A stretch of 64,000 bases of DNA from CBDUMN01 sp965368335 (GTDB lineage: Bacteria > Pseudomonadota > Alphaproteobacteria > Rhodospirillales > JAPHRK01). Below the pieces are notes generated by a model. That model made no database searches, had not been told where the DNA came from, and saw only the letters and a program-made list of their open reading frames with translations. Of the stretch, positions 34,097-42,847 are shown one piece after another. A program made the translations under genes and the position numbers. Numbering within the stretch: the first letter of the stretch is position 1; each line of letters begins with the position of its first letter. The stretch covers positions 34,471-98,470 of the forward strand of contig CBDUMN010000001.1 in NCBI GenBank assembly GCA_965368335.1, read 5' to 3'.

Positions 34097-35104
34097 TTAC
34101 AATGGCGCGCCCATTAAAGAGCGGGTCAAACGATCCCATTCATCCTGTCCGCCCGGCAAGCCGAAACGCAGTCTATGGGGGCGCTCTTCAAAGGGACGGA
34201 CGAGAATGCCGTCGCGCCCAAGATGCTCAAAGACCTGCCCGGCCTTCGGCGTCTCCACCAAAACGAAAAGATCGGTACCGCCAACCAGATCAAACCCACG
34301 GCTTTCCAGCAACCGGCAAAGGCTCCGCCCCGCTTCACTCAGGCGGTTCCTTGTCGCCTCAATCCAGGATCGGTCTTGAAAAGCCCTCTCCCCCAGGGCG
34401 ATAGCCGGACCACTGACCGCCCAGGGGCCGAGGCGCGCCGCCAGGGTTTCGATCAAAGGTTTCTCTCCTGCGGCAAAGCCCAGACGCACCCCGGCAAGCC
34501 CAAAAAACTTACCGAACGAGCGCAAAAGCAGCAGCCCCGGCATTCCAGCCAAATTGGCGACATCGGCCTCCGGCGCAACATCGGCGAATGCCCCATCAAC
34601 AATCAGAAGGCCGCCTTTGGCCGCCATCTCCCGGGCTGTTTCCTTGAGTTTTTTCTTGCCACTGATCCGGCCATCGGGATTATTGGGCTCAACGATTACC
34701 ACCACCTCGCCCATCGACACGGCTTCCGACAGGGTCGGCGTTTCTGTCACCTCATGGCCTGCCGCGGCCCAACTATGGGCATGCTCGCCATAGGTTGGAG
34801 AAACCACGGCGACTTTTTGAGGCGAAAGCACCTGCGGCAAGGCCTGCAAAAGAGCCTGGGTGCCGGGCGCGGCGACCAGACCGGCCTCGTCGCCCAAACC
34901 GTAGTAACCTCGCGCCGCCGTTAGCAGATCTTGCACATCACCCTCATCTGGAAGTCTGGACCAAGCGCTTGAGGGGAGAACCGCCACCGGATAAGGCCAA
35001 GGATTAATCCCGGTCGATAAATCGAGCCACCCCTTCGCCGGTGCGCCGAACAATCGCTCGGCGGCCTTGAGGTTTCCACCATGATAGGGGCCGGTTTTCT
35101 TCAT
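34097..35104 (-). CDS. cobC: Threonine-phosphate decarboxylase (cobalamin biosynthesis aminotransferase fold)
   Basis: A PLP enzyme of the histidinol-phosphate aminotransferase fold; makes (R)-1-amino-2-propanol phosphate for the cobalamin nucleotide loop. It starts MKKTGPYHGGNL, with the HGGN motif at the position usual for CobD/CobC. LDLSTGINPWPYP, VEPNNPDGR, VDGAFADV and the PLP-lysine segment LLLRSFGKFFGLAGVRLGF follow. An alternative ATG at 35140 adds 12 residues; the shorter form fits the family better. No other cobalamin gene or B12 riboswitch is seen nearby. Called cobD in Salmonella naming. Confidence 0.88.
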   Translation of the reverse strand: MKKTGPYHGGNLKAAERLFGAPAKGWLDLSTGINPWPYPVAVLPSSAWSRLPDEGDVQDLLTAARGYYGLGDEAGLVAAPGTQALLQALPQVLSPQKVAVVSPTYGEHAHSWAAAGHEVTETPTLSEAVSMGEVVVIVEPNNPDGRISGKKKLKETAREMAAKGGLLIVDGAFADVAPEADVANLAGMPGLLLLRSFGKFFGLAGVRLGFAAGEKPLIETLAARLGPWAVSGPAIALGERAFQDRSWIEATRNRLSEAGRSLCRLLESRGFDLVGGTDLFVLVETPKAGQVFEHLGRDGILVRPFEERPHRLRFGLPGGQDEWDRLTRSLMGAPL

Positions 35105-35176
35105 CGGCGGGGCTCTTTTCCATTTCAGCAACGTCAACATCGTTGCTCTAACAGCCTAACAGAGCCCAGGCAACGA

Positions 35177-35206
35177 AAATGGGCGCTCAAAATGAGCGCC
35201 CATTTT
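35177..35206 (-). terminator. Terminator after the Hpt gene
   Basis: A long perfect stem AAAATGGGCGCTCA / TGAGCGCCCATTTT with a 2-nt loop (AA), 17 nt beyond the Hpt gene stop. The palindrome is symmetric, with short T runs on both sides. It isolates the signalling genes from cobC. Confidence 0.75.
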
Positions 35207-35222
35207 TCAAATAACCCCGATT

Positions 35223-35753
35223 CTAGGGTTTGGCGACTTTTTCCGCAGCCATGGTCAGGCCGGTAAGGAGTTGTTTGCCCAGGTCACCACCATCACCTTG
35301 GATATCCTGCTTAATAATCGCCTTAAGCGTATCAATATGCAGCTTAACGATATCGAGGTGATGGAGGCCGATACTATCTTTTCCCTCAATGAAACGGCAA
35401 AGCGAGCTTCCCACTGTCGTCATCAACTCATAGCCAAAACTTCCACCCTGGCCTTTAATGTCGTGGGAAATCTGGAAAATTTTCTTCAGCGCTTCCTGGT
35501 CAGCGCCGCCCTTCGCCTGCAAAGCATCGTAGGCCTTTTGGATATTTTCCAGATCGTCTTTGACCCAATCCAAGTACTGATCGGAAAGACTGGAGATCAC
35601 CGCTTCAGCCCGTTCAAGGGCGGCCATATCGACCCCACCGGGTTGAGGCGGCCCGACTTTTTCCTGCAAGGTCGAAGGCGGCTCAATCAAGGTAGCCGGT
35701 TCTGCGTTTGCATCTTCTTCTTGCTTGTCTTTATCGTTTTTTTCGTCAGCCAT
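35223..35753 (-). CDS. Histidine phosphotransfer (Hpt) domain protein
   Basis: A 176-aa protein with an acidic, low-complexity N-terminal third (EKNDKDKQEEDAN) and an Hpt four-helix domain. The phospho-acceptor segment is KIFQISHDIKGQGGSFGYELM, where the His of SHDIKGQGG should be phosphorylated, followed by SSLCRFIEG. It would pass phosphate between a hybrid kinase and a receiver, plausibly the two receivers encoded just upstream on the same strand. Of the three in-frame starts at 35768, 35759 and 35753, the last is best placed behind GAGG. Confidence 0.82.
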   Translation of the reverse strand: MADEKNDKDKQEEDANAEPATLIEPPSTLQEKVGPPQPGGVDMAALERAEAVISSLSDQYLDWVKDDLENIQKAYDALQAKGGADQEALKKIFQISHDIKGQGGSFGYELMTTVGSSLCRFIEGKDSIGLHHLDIVKLHIDTLKAIIKQDIQGDGGDLGKQLLTGLTMAAEKVAKP

Positions 35754-35906
35754 TCTCATCTTCCTCAAAAACGGCCTATGCTTTCCAGCACAACCACCTT
35801 AAAGCCGTCCTTGTTTTTATCTTGATAGCAGACCGGCCCTGCGAGGCAAAGTTTCTCGTAACTGCAACGCCAAAAAACCCACCCACATCAATCGGCTGCA
35901 TCCTTT

Positions 35907-36485
35907 CTACCCATAGCCACCATCAAGCAGCGCGGAAACTTCATCCTGATTAAGTTTTTTGCGCTCGTAGGAAGGTGACTGTCCCACTTCTTTTTCCGCA
36001 TCGGCTTTACGGCGTTCCATCGGAAAGTTCTCGACCTGACGCCGCCGTCGGTCAGGACCGAAATATCCCTTGTTCTTTATGTAGAGGCGTGGATTTTCGA
36101 TGATCGCGCGGATACGTCGGTAGAGTCCATTCGCCGAAATCGGTTTAGCAAGGAACTCATTCACCCCGGCGTCTCGCGCCTCCACAACCCGTGAGGTCTC
36201 CGTGTGACCTGTCAGCATAATGACCGGAACGAAGGGGTTGGGACTATCTTCTCCGGTCCGCACCAACCGCACAAAATCCATTCCATCGAGCGGAGACATA
36301 TTCCAGTCGCAGATCACAATATCCGGCGTCAGATGGCTAAGCGCTTTAAGGGCGTCGGCGCCATCAACGGCTTCACTAACGATTTTAGCCCCTAGAGCGA
36401 AGAGAATGGTTTTTACCAAGGCGCGCATATGCTTGTTGTCGTCGACAACAAGAAAGTTCAGTCGATCCAGCCGGTATCCCGACAT
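35907..36485 (-). CDS. CheY-like response regulator with FliM-like C-terminal peptide
   Basis: A 192-aa protein: receiver domain (residues about 9-125: FLVVDDN acidic pair, phospho-Asp in IVICDWNMSP, Thr in VIMLTGH, Lys in FLAKPIS), then a shared alphaproteobacterial tail motif YFGPDRRRR. It ends with KKLNQDEVSALLDGGYG (nt 35910-35960). That last stretch closely resembles the LSQxEIDALL peptide with which FliM binds phosphorylated CheY. It has no DNA-binding output domain. It is grouped with a second receiver and an Hpt gene. Start ATG 36485, with the GTG at 36494 less likely. Confidence 0.85.
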   Translation of the reverse strand: MSGYRLDRLNFLVVDDNKHMRALVKTILFALGAKIVSEAVDGADALKALSHLTPDIVICDWNMSPLDGMDFVRLVRTGEDSPNPFVPVIMLTGHTETSRVVEARDAGVNEFLAKPISANGLYRRIRAIIENPRLYIKNKGYFGPDRRRRQVENFPMERRKADAEKEVGQSPSYERKKLNQDEVSALLDGGYG

Positions 36486-36609
36486 GCATACCACCCCATG
36501 CGCCGTTCTTCTTATTCAGCCCATACGTGCATTTCTCAGCAGCTAAAAGTAACACGATCAATCTAAAAAAAAGAAGAAGGAATCAGCCGCGAACGAGATA
36601 GAAGAAATT

Positions 36610-37131
36610 CTAAAGTTTGTATTCGTCAGGCGGGATCAGAAATTTTTGCTCCTGCCTGCATTCGTCATGCTCAAAAGGCTGGTTCTTTCTGCGACGGTCG
36701 GGTCCAAAATAGTCACCGGTTTTAATAAAGGGTCTTGGCGAATCGATAACATCTACAAGGGCGCGGATCAGTTGCCGCGCTTCAACCGGCTTACGAAGAA
36801 ACTCATTAACTCCCGCATCCCGCGCCCCCTTAGCCAACCCCATTCCCGAATAAGCTGTCATCATGACGATGGGCAGATAAGAATCACAGCCGCCTTCACC
36901 AGAGCGGATTCGGCGAATACACTCGATACCGTCCACATCATCCATTCGCCAATCGACGATGGCTATATCGGCTTTGAAGTTCTTCAAAACCTCCAAGGCC
37001 TCTTCACCATTAGACGCCTCACGAAGATTTTTGATATCAAGCGCCTCCAATATCGTCCGTAGAAGAAAACGGAATTGCTTGTTGTCCTCAACGATAAGGA
37101 TTTTCAAATTGGCGACATCGAAATTGACCAT
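36610..37131 (-). CDS. CheY-like response regulator with YFGPDRRR tail
   Basis: A 173-aa receiver protein, paralogous to the next gene. It has ILIVEDN, phospho-Asp in IAIVDWRMDDVDG, Thr in IVMMTAY, Lys in FLRKPVE, then DYFGPDRRRK and a short hydrophilic tail without the FliM-like peptide. Stand-alone receiver, so it acts by protein contact. The 124-nt gap to the second receiver could carry a separate promoter. Confidence 0.85.
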   Translation of the reverse strand: MVNFDVANLKILIVEDNKQFRFLLRTILEALDIKNLREASNGEEALEVLKNFKADIAIVDWRMDDVDGIECIRRIRSGEGGCDSYLPIVMMTAYSGMGLAKGARDAGVNEFLRKPVEARQLIRALVDVIDSPRPFIKTGDYFGPDRRRKNQPFEHDECRQEQKFLIPPDEYKL

Positions 37132-37299
37132 GCCCGTCTTTCTTTCCCTTAAAACAGGGCCCCTCTTTTAAAAACAAATTTCCATCTTTGACGATTTGGC
37201 GTTTTGTTTTTCCCGTTATATCTATAAACATATGTCCAAATTACCCGGCGCGTCCAGTCCGAGAGTCGGACGACGAAACACACAACTAAGAGTAAGGCC

Positions 37300-37566
37300 A
37301 TGCTTTTCGCGGTTATCTTCATTTCTGTATCTGCATTGATCGCCGTAACCCTGGCCTTAATTTGGTCAATTATCGGCATGGAGCCTCCGGCCAACCAGAT
37401 GCCACTGGCCTTCGTCGGCCTAGGGGCTTTAGGCGCCTTTTCAGGGCTCCTTTTCGCGAGACTTAAAACTGGAAAATGGCCTGCGGTGGGTGAACCCGAT
37501 ACCGACAAATTGGCGATGCCGGTCAACAATCCCGATGGCCAGCACAAAAGCAAAGAAGACGACTAG
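37300..37566 (+). CDS. Small two-span membrane protein of unknown function
   Basis: An 88-aa protein with two hydrophobic stretches, LFAVIFISVSALIAVTLALIW and LAFVGLGALGAFSGLLFARL, followed by a polar, acidic C-terminus (GQHKSKEDD). A weak AAGG site precedes the ATG. The opposite strand is open over the same interval but gives a composition unlike a protein, so this frame is preferred. No family recognised. It stands alone between receiver genes and the ATP12 chaperone gene. Confidence 0.5.
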   Translation: MLFAVIFISVSALIAVTLALIWSIIGMEPPANQMPLAFVGLGALGAFSGLLFARLKTGKWPAVGEPDTDKLAMPVNNPDGQHKSKEDD

Positions 37567-37646
37567 AGGGTGATTAAGGGGCGGCTTCAGGTCAAAACAC
37601 GAATTGCCCCAAACCTAAAACGGCCCGCCCCTAGAGCGGATATGAT

Positions 37647-38360
37647 TTAATCTTTCAGCAATTGAAGAAAGCGCTCTGCCGTAAGCATGTCGTCACACAC
37701 GGCCTGTCGTTTTTCCATCGCTTCTTTATCCTCACCCCAAAGCTCCACCTGGAAAAGCTCATCAAGACGCGAATGAGCAAAGGCTGTTTTGCCGTCGAGC
37801 CGACCATGCAGAACGGAAAGGCTCAATACGACCGAGCCAAGTCCAGCCGTTAGGCTATGCAGCGCCGAAAGCTGCCAACTGCTCATTTTTCCCATTGCCC
37901 CGCTCAACATTGGCGCAACATCGTCCGGCTGAGCCACGGGCATAATCCCCGATGTAACGACAAGCGCAACGCCGTAGGTCTTATTGAACCAATCCAGCTC
38001 CGGCTGCCACGCCTTGGCCTGACGAACCGTCAACTCTTCCGACGTATCTGCCCGGTAACAGGTCAAGTCGGTTTCTGCAAATTTGACAATCTCGGCAATT
38101 ACCTCACCATGACGCCCGGTCACCCGGTCTATGGCTGTCGCCGCCAATTGCATCAACCCCATGGTCTGGGGGTCTATTTTTTCTTCCTGGGCTTCCCATT
38201 CTTCGGCAATGGCCTGCGCCAGCCTCCTAGCAGGAAGGCTAAGCGGTGCGCTGGCGGGCGTCCGGACAGTTCGGCCATCCAAGAGAACGCTAAAGCCCCC
38301 ACCCTCTGCTTCTCCAATAGTCGCTTGCTTGTAAAACCGCTTTGCGGGACCGCCTGCCAT
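37647..38360 (-). CDS. ATP12-family F1-ATPase assembly chaperone
   Basis: A 237-aa protein of the ATP12 family (found in mitochondria and Alphaproteobacteria), which assists alpha-subunit incorporation into F1. Recognisable pieces: KRFYKQATIGEAEGGGFSVLLDGRTVRTPA, IAEEWEAQEEKIDPQTMGLMQLAATAIDRV, and TCYRADTSEELTVRQAKAWQPELDW. ATG 38360 is chosen because GGAG lies upstream; the earlier ATG at 38375 adjoins the terminator hairpin of the asmA gene. Presence supports the alphaproteobacterial assignment. Confidence 0.88.
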   Translation of the reverse strand: MAGGPAKRFYKQATIGEAEGGGFSVLLDGRTVRTPASAPLSLPARRLAQAIAEEWEAQEEKIDPQTMGLMQLAATAIDRVTGRHGEVIAEIVKFAETDLTCYRADTSEELTVRQAKAWQPELDWFNKTYGVALVVTSGIMPVAQPDDVAPMLSGAMGKMSSWQLSALHSLTAGLGSVVLSLSVLHGRLDGKTAFAHSRLDELFQVELWGEDKEAMEKRQAVCDDMLTAERFLQLLKD

Positions 38361-38379
38361 TTCGTGCTCCGTCATAAAA

Positions 38380-38406
38380 AAACCGGCGGAGAGGCCCCGC
38401 CGGTTT
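38380..38406 (-). terminator. Terminator after the AsmA-family gene
   Basis: A stem of AACCGGCGG / CCGCCGGTT extended by A-T pairs, loop of 7 nt, with T runs on both sides. It is located between the AsmA stop and the ATP12 chaperone start on the minus strand. Confidence 0.82.
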
Positions 38407-38430
38407 TTAGCTGTTTGGGACGGGCTGTTC

Positions 38431-40515
38431 TTAACGCCCTCCGAACAGTCCGCCAAGTCCTTTTCCAATCCCTTCGAGGACGCCCTTGGGACTTTTCGGC
38501 TCTTCCTTCACCGCCGGTTGTTGGTCGGCGGGCTGCTGAGAGGCCGGTTTGGCTGCCGGTTTAATGCCCAAGGCCGTATCGCAGGGCGCACTATCCGCCG
38601 TCGCCCGATCAAGAACGCCACCCGCCAGAAGCGATAGCCCGCCAGTGGCAATGGCCGTCCCCACCGACAAGGCGGCCTTCCCTGCTCCCAGAGGGTCAAC
38701 CTTGACCCCAGGATCGGACAACGGGCCGGACAAACGCACGACGCTAGCAAGCCCGGCAACGCTGATGCCCAGCCCTTCACGCGGTTCAGTCTTGATGCCC
38801 AGATCGAGCATCTCTTCTTTCAAATCGACCCCGCCGCTGCCAATGATGTTCATTGCCGAGGTTTCAAAGGCGATTCCTTTGTCGATAGCCGCCTGACCGT
38901 CCCTCACCTTGGAATAGACCACGCCGCATTTGAGCACGGTAAAGGGGTCTTTTTTAGCCAATGGGTTCAGCGCCGTAAAAGTGGAGGTCGCCAAATCGCC
39001 ACCGAACTTCCTGAGCACCGCATTGTTAATTTTGCCCTCACCCAGGGTAACCTTTACGACCCCATTCAGGCTGCCCATCAATTCGGCGACCGACAGTCCC
39101 TTACCACGCAGATTGATCGCCGTATCCAATGGCGTTCCTTCGAGCATGTCACTGGTGCCGGTGACTTTCAGCGCATTGGCAAGGCCGATGCCCTTCCCGT
39201 CGAGCGTCAGGGTTAGCGCCGGGGTATTTCGGGCGGCATCTAGATTGATCACCGAATTGAGTAGCCCTTCTGCAACTTTCGCCGTCATGGGCTCGATATC
39301 GAGTTTACCCCCTTGAAGGGATAGATTGACCAACACGTCACTCAAAGGGAATGGCTTGGCGATAATTTGCCCAGCCTTATAGGACATTGTGGCGTTAACC
39401 GCTTTCAAACCGTCCAGCGGCAGCGGCTCCTTGGAAAATAATTTTCCTCCCTTGGCCTGAGGCTTCTCTTCAGTGTCGGTCGGTTGCGTATCAGCCTCGC
39501 TTTTTGGCGGCAGGAAGTCCTCCAGATCGACGACTTTAGAGGCAAGCTTGGCATTGATCGCCGGAACCGCGCCATTCAACCCCACCATCACATCACCGGA
39601 AAGATCGCTACCGCCAACTTTGACCTCAACACCGCTGAGGGCGTAGCCGCCGTTCGGGTCGGTCAAGGTCGCTTTGACGCTGTAGGGACCGATCTTGTGT
39701 AAAGGCGCTCCGGCAAAAGCCGCGAGATCGGCAATATTTTCGCCTTCTGCCGTTACATTGAGCGCCAATCCTTTACCTGCAGAGGGGTCGGTAATCTCCC
39801 CCTTGATGGCAACCGTCGCTCCACCAGCCGTAGCTGTCAGGTCGACCGGCAAGGGCGCACCGGATATCAGACGCGAGGGCGCCCCGATTTGCCCCTCCAG
39901 GCCATAGGGCTGTCCATTCAATTGGCCGCGCAGACTAAGGCTCAAAGGGCTCGAAAGACTGTCGGCGCCCGCACGCAATTGATCGATTGCGACCACCGTC
40001 GTCTTCCCTGTCACGCCATCGCGATAGGTGAAGACGGCATCTTCGACATCAACAAGCCTGACAACCGGCAAGGAGCCTCCCCCAGCATCCTTCTTTGCCG
40101 GGGCCTGCTTTGCATCATCAACCTTAAAGACCCAGTTCCCCTTGCCATTCTTATCGGTTTCAATGAGAACGTCCGGTTTAACCAGAATAACTCTTGAAAC
40201 CTGTACGGTTCCGCTGAGCAGCGGCAATAAGTCCACCTTGGCTTCAAAACGATCAATGGTCGCCATTTCCTTGCGTGAACCCCAGGGGGCGTTAGCAAAA
40301 GCAACCTTGCGGGCCACCACCGAAGGACTGAGCGAAACCTCCAGTTCCAGATCACCTCCCAGGGTCAACTCCCGGCCCGTCGCATTTTTCACCTGCTCGG
40401 CAATCAAGTCGCGATACTGGTTGATGTCCGTCGACTTTAGCACCACCACACCAGCAACAACGACAGCAACCAGCAGGACGACTAGTGCGCCTAGAATTTT
40501 AAAGAGCTTTCCCAT
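38431..40515 (-). CDS. AsmA-family envelope protein
   Basis: A 694-aa protein with one N-terminal membrane span (LGALVVLLVAVVVAGVVVL) and a long periplasmic beta-rich domain. It starts in AsmA style (NQYRDLIAEQVKNATGRELTLGGDLELEVSLSPSV, then FANAPWGSRKEMATIDRFEAKVDLLPLLSG) and contains the C-terminal AsmA_2 region (GVVYSKVRDGQAAIDKGIAFETSAMNIIGSGGVDLKEEMLDLGI). The tail is Ala/Pro/Gln-rich. AsmA relatives help phospholipid traffic to the outer membrane. The HAD gene upstream stops 3 nt before its start, so they are co-transcribed. Confidence 0.9.
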   Translation of the reverse strand: MGKLFKILGALVVLLVAVVVAGVVVLKSTDINQYRDLIAEQVKNATGRELTLGGDLELEVSLSPSVVARKVAFANAPWGSRKEMATIDRFEAKVDLLPLLSGTVQVSRVILVKPDVLIETDKNGKGNWVFKVDDAKQAPAKKDAGGGSLPVVRLVDVEDAVFTYRDGVTGKTTVVAIDQLRAGADSLSSPLSLSLRGQLNGQPYGLEGQIGAPSRLISGAPLPVDLTATAGGATVAIKGEITDPSAGKGLALNVTAEGENIADLAAFAGAPLHKIGPYSVKATLTDPNGGYALSGVEVKVGGSDLSGDVMVGLNGAVPAINAKLASKVVDLEDFLPPKSEADTQPTDTEEKPQAKGGKLFSKEPLPLDGLKAVNATMSYKAGQIIAKPFPLSDVLVNLSLQGGKLDIEPMTAKVAEGLLNSVINLDAARNTPALTLTLDGKGIGLANALKVTGTSDMLEGTPLDTAINLRGKGLSVAELMGSLNGVVKVTLGEGKINNAVLRKFGGDLATSTFTALNPLAKKDPFTVLKCGVVYSKVRDGQAAIDKGIAFETSAMNIIGSGGVDLKEEMLDLGIKTEPREGLGISVAGLASVVRLSGPLSDPGVKVDPLGAGKAALSVGTAIATGGLSLLAGGVLDRATADSAPCDTALGIKPAAKPASQQPADQQPAVKEEPKSPKGVLEGIGKGLGGLFGGR

Positions 40516-40518
40516 TTT

Positions 40519-41184
40519 TTAGGTCTCCATTATTTCTTTTAACACCGAGGGAAGCTCGGCGAAGCACCCAACAACGGTTTGCGCTCCCGCCTCGGTCAAT
40601 TCTTCTATTTCATGATAACCCCAGGCCACACCAACGGCTTTTGCGCCGGCATGGCGAGCCATCTCCATATCGTAGGTCGTATCACCAATCATCACCGTCC
40701 GGTCTTTATCCACTCCTGTTTCGGACATGGCTCGGAGCAGCATATCCGGATTGGGTTTGCCGGGCCCCAAATCGGCCGTCTGAAGGGTCACGAACTGTTC
40801 AAGCACACCATGGGGCTTCATGGTATTGACCAGACCGCGCATGGGTTTACCGGTGGCAATTCCAAGCAACCAGCCCCAACGGTCCAGTTCGTCGAGCGCC
40901 TCCAGCGCGCCGGGAAACAACGGCTCATGCTCTTCGCCCCGGGCCCGCATATCGATGATGGTCTGCTTGTAGGCTTCGGTCAAGGCCTGCACCCTATCCC
41001 TGTCAGCCTCCGGGAATAACTTTTCAACGGCTTCCTCGAGCGGCAGACCCACGACTCGGCGCACGGCGCGAGGCATTGGCTGCCCCTGTCCATGGAGCGC
41101 CGCCGCCCTGTGCATACCAGCGACAATCATATCCTGTGAATCGACAATAGTTCCGTCCAGATCGAAGACGGCGAGATTGAGCAT
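40519..41184 (-). CDS. HAD-IA phosphatase, phosphoglycolate phosphatase-like
   Basis: A 221-aa haloacid-dehalogenase-superfamily enzyme. The nucleophile Asp8 is in VFDLDGTIVDS. Motif II is GIATGKPMRG, and motif III/IV are LGPGKPNPDMLL and VMIGDTTYDMEMARHAG. The helical cap lies between motif I and II (subclass IA). Closest to Gph-like phosphatases; substrate specificity uncertain. ATG 41184 is used; the ATG at 41208 lies nearer upstream sequence without a ribosome site. Leads the two-gene unit with the AsmA gene. Confidence 0.87.
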   Translation of the reverse strand: MLNLAVFDLDGTIVDSQDMIVAGMHRAAALHGQGQPMPRAVRRVVGLPLEEAVEKLFPEADRDRVQALTEAYKQTIIDMRARGEEHEPLFPGALEALDELDRWGWLLGIATGKPMRGLVNTMKPHGVLEQFVTLQTADLGPGKPNPDMLLRAMSETGVDKDRTVMIGDTTYDMEMARHAGAKAVGVAWGYHEIEELTEAGAQTVVGCFAELPSVLKEIMET

Positions 41185-41255
41185 GGAAAACTTTTTCCGA
41201 TTAATCATTGGTTGGTTTCAATATCGGACGGAGAAGCAGCGGCTTCAATTGTAAA

Positions 41256-41289
41256 TTAGGGTCAGCCCCATTAATCTGATGCAATTCTG
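41256..41289 (+). repeat. Left terminal inverted repeat of the accessory block
   Basis: Begins TTAGGGTCAG and ends ATTAATCTGATGCAATTCTG. Its reverse complement, with a short central difference (CCCC here, AACTC there), recurs at 45121-45155. The remaining sequence to 41561 shows no further match between the two ends and no gene; it must hold the promoter of the histidine kinase gene. Confidence 0.75.
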
Positions 41290-41561
41290 AATACCCTTTG
41301 AGCGAATGCCCAACTTTTAGGCTTTTCCCACCGATGGAGAGCCCGTTTCGCTCACCGACACCCACGCATCTTTGCCATTGAACACCTTATCGGGCCTTTC
41401 ATCTATTTGGCATGTCCTTTGCGTTTACTGACGCCAAAACGGGCTGCAAAGCGTAGGAGACCTGTCTTTAGACCGGTGTCTTGCCGTTCAACTTGAGTGG
41501 ACCACGGCGGTAGGCATTTTTTTGCGCTATCCCCACTGATAAGAAAGAAAGTGCTTCCTAT

Positions 41562-42827
41562 ATGACACAGGCCTTAATTCAAAAATTTCCGATCAAGAAC
41601 GACGAACACGATACCTACAAGGATATTTTCGAAAATGCCAATATCGGCATCTTCCAAAGCACGGTTGATGGACACTACATCCGCGCCAATTACGCGCTTG
41701 CCGAAATGTATGGCTACGACTCAGTCAAATCCTTCATTGCAACGCTGACGAATATCTCAGAGCAGCTATACGTAGAAAAAGGCCGCCGGGACGAATTTAT
41801 CGAGGCGCTCCATACGGAAGGCCAAATCGAAAACTTCGAAAGCCAAGTCTATCGCCAAGACGGATCAACAATCTGGATTTCGGAAACGGCCAGGGTCGTG
41901 CCGGAAACAGTAGGGCGCGCCGCCTATTTCGAAGGCTTCGTAAAAAACATTACGAAACGAAAAGAATTGGAAGCACAGCTCAGAACCTTCAATCAAAAAC
42001 TTGAGGAGCGGGTTGAGCAAAGGACCCACGAACTGCTGTTGGAAATAGAGCGTCGCCATTTGACCGAATCATCGCTTAAGGAAGCGCTGCAAACCGCTGA
42101 AGATGCGGCCAGCGCAAAAAGCACGTTCCTGGCCTCCATGTCCCATGAGTTGCGAACCCCGCTCAATGCTATCATTGGCTTTTCCGATGCCATTCAATCG
42201 GAAGTATTGGGCCCCGTTGCTCCAACGAAATACGGCGAGTACGTCAAGATTATCAGGAGTTCCGGCCATCATTTACTTGAACTGATTAACGACATTCTGG
42301 ACCTCTCCAAAATTGAGTCTGGAACCGTCGATCTATCCCAAGATGCGGTCAACCCTCGGCAGATACTACTTGAATGCCTCGACCTTATTGGACATCGCGC
42401 CGAAGAAGCCGGGATCGAACTGTTTGAAAAAACCGCTCCGGACATCCCCAAGACAATCATTGGTGATGCCCGCCGCATCAAGCAGGTATTCCTCAACCTC
42501 CTATCCAACGCCATAAAATTCACCCCACAGGGCGGGACTGTCGCGGTCTGCGTCACCGCCGACAATCCAACCAAACTCACCGTACGGGTGGCTGATTCCG
42601 GCGTTGGGATCGCCAAAGAAGACATCCCCAAGGTATTAAGCGAATACGGACAGGCCGAGCATGGCCTCGATCACCTGGTTGAAGGAACCGGCCTCGGCCT
42701 GCCCATATCAAAAAAATTGGTGGAAATGCACGGAGGACGTTTGAATATCGAAAGCGACGTAGGAAAAGGCACAACCGTTATCATCACCCTTCCGGTCAAT
42801 GTGGAAAATTTAAAAGAGCGCAGATAA
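41562..42827 (+). CDS. PAS-domain sensor histidine kinase
   Basis: A 421-aa cytosolic kinase with no membrane span. PAS domain at residues about 18-130 (DIFENANIGIFQSTVDGHYIRAN), then a coiled-coil (LEAQLRTFNQKLEERVEQRTHELLLEIERR), HisKA with phospho-His195 in SHELRTPLNAIIGFS, and HATPase_c: QVFLNLLSNAIKFTP (N box), VADSGVGI (G1) and EGTGLGLPISKKLVEMHGG (G2). No receiver domain is attached and no partner regulator adjoins, so phosphate may go through the Hpt/receiver group about 5 kb away; that is inference. Sits inside the inverted-repeat-bounded block. Confidence 0.92.
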   Translation: MTQALIQKFPIKNDEHDTYKDIFENANIGIFQSTVDGHYIRANYALAEMYGYDSVKSFIATLTNISEQLYVEKGRRDEFIEALHTEGQIENFESQVYRQDGSTIWISETARVVPETVGRAAYFEGFVKNITKRKELEAQLRTFNQKLEERVEQRTHELLLEIERRHLTESSLKEALQTAEDAASAKSTFLASMSHELRTPLNAIIGFSDAIQSEVLGPVAPTKYGEYVKIIRSSGHHLLELINDILDLSKIESGTVDLSQDAVNPRQILLECLDLIGHRAEEAGIELFEKTAPDIPKTIIGDARRIKQVFLNLLSNAIKFTPQGGTVAVCVTADNPTKLTVRVADSGVGIAKEDIPKVLSEYGQAEHGLDHLVEGTGLGLPISKKLVEMHGGRLNIESDVGKGTTVIITLPVNVENLKERR

Positions 42828-42847
42828 GTGGCGATTCTTTTTTAAAT

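Noticed and set aside
35105..35222. Cobalamin riboswitch upstream of cobC
   Set aside because: The interval holds only the terminator hairpin of the Hpt gene; no B12-box-like sequence.
37149..37553. A 134-aa frame on the minus strand over the small membrane protein
   Set aside because: No ribosome site; composition unconvincing, whereas the plus-strand frame shows two clean membrane spans and a polar tail.
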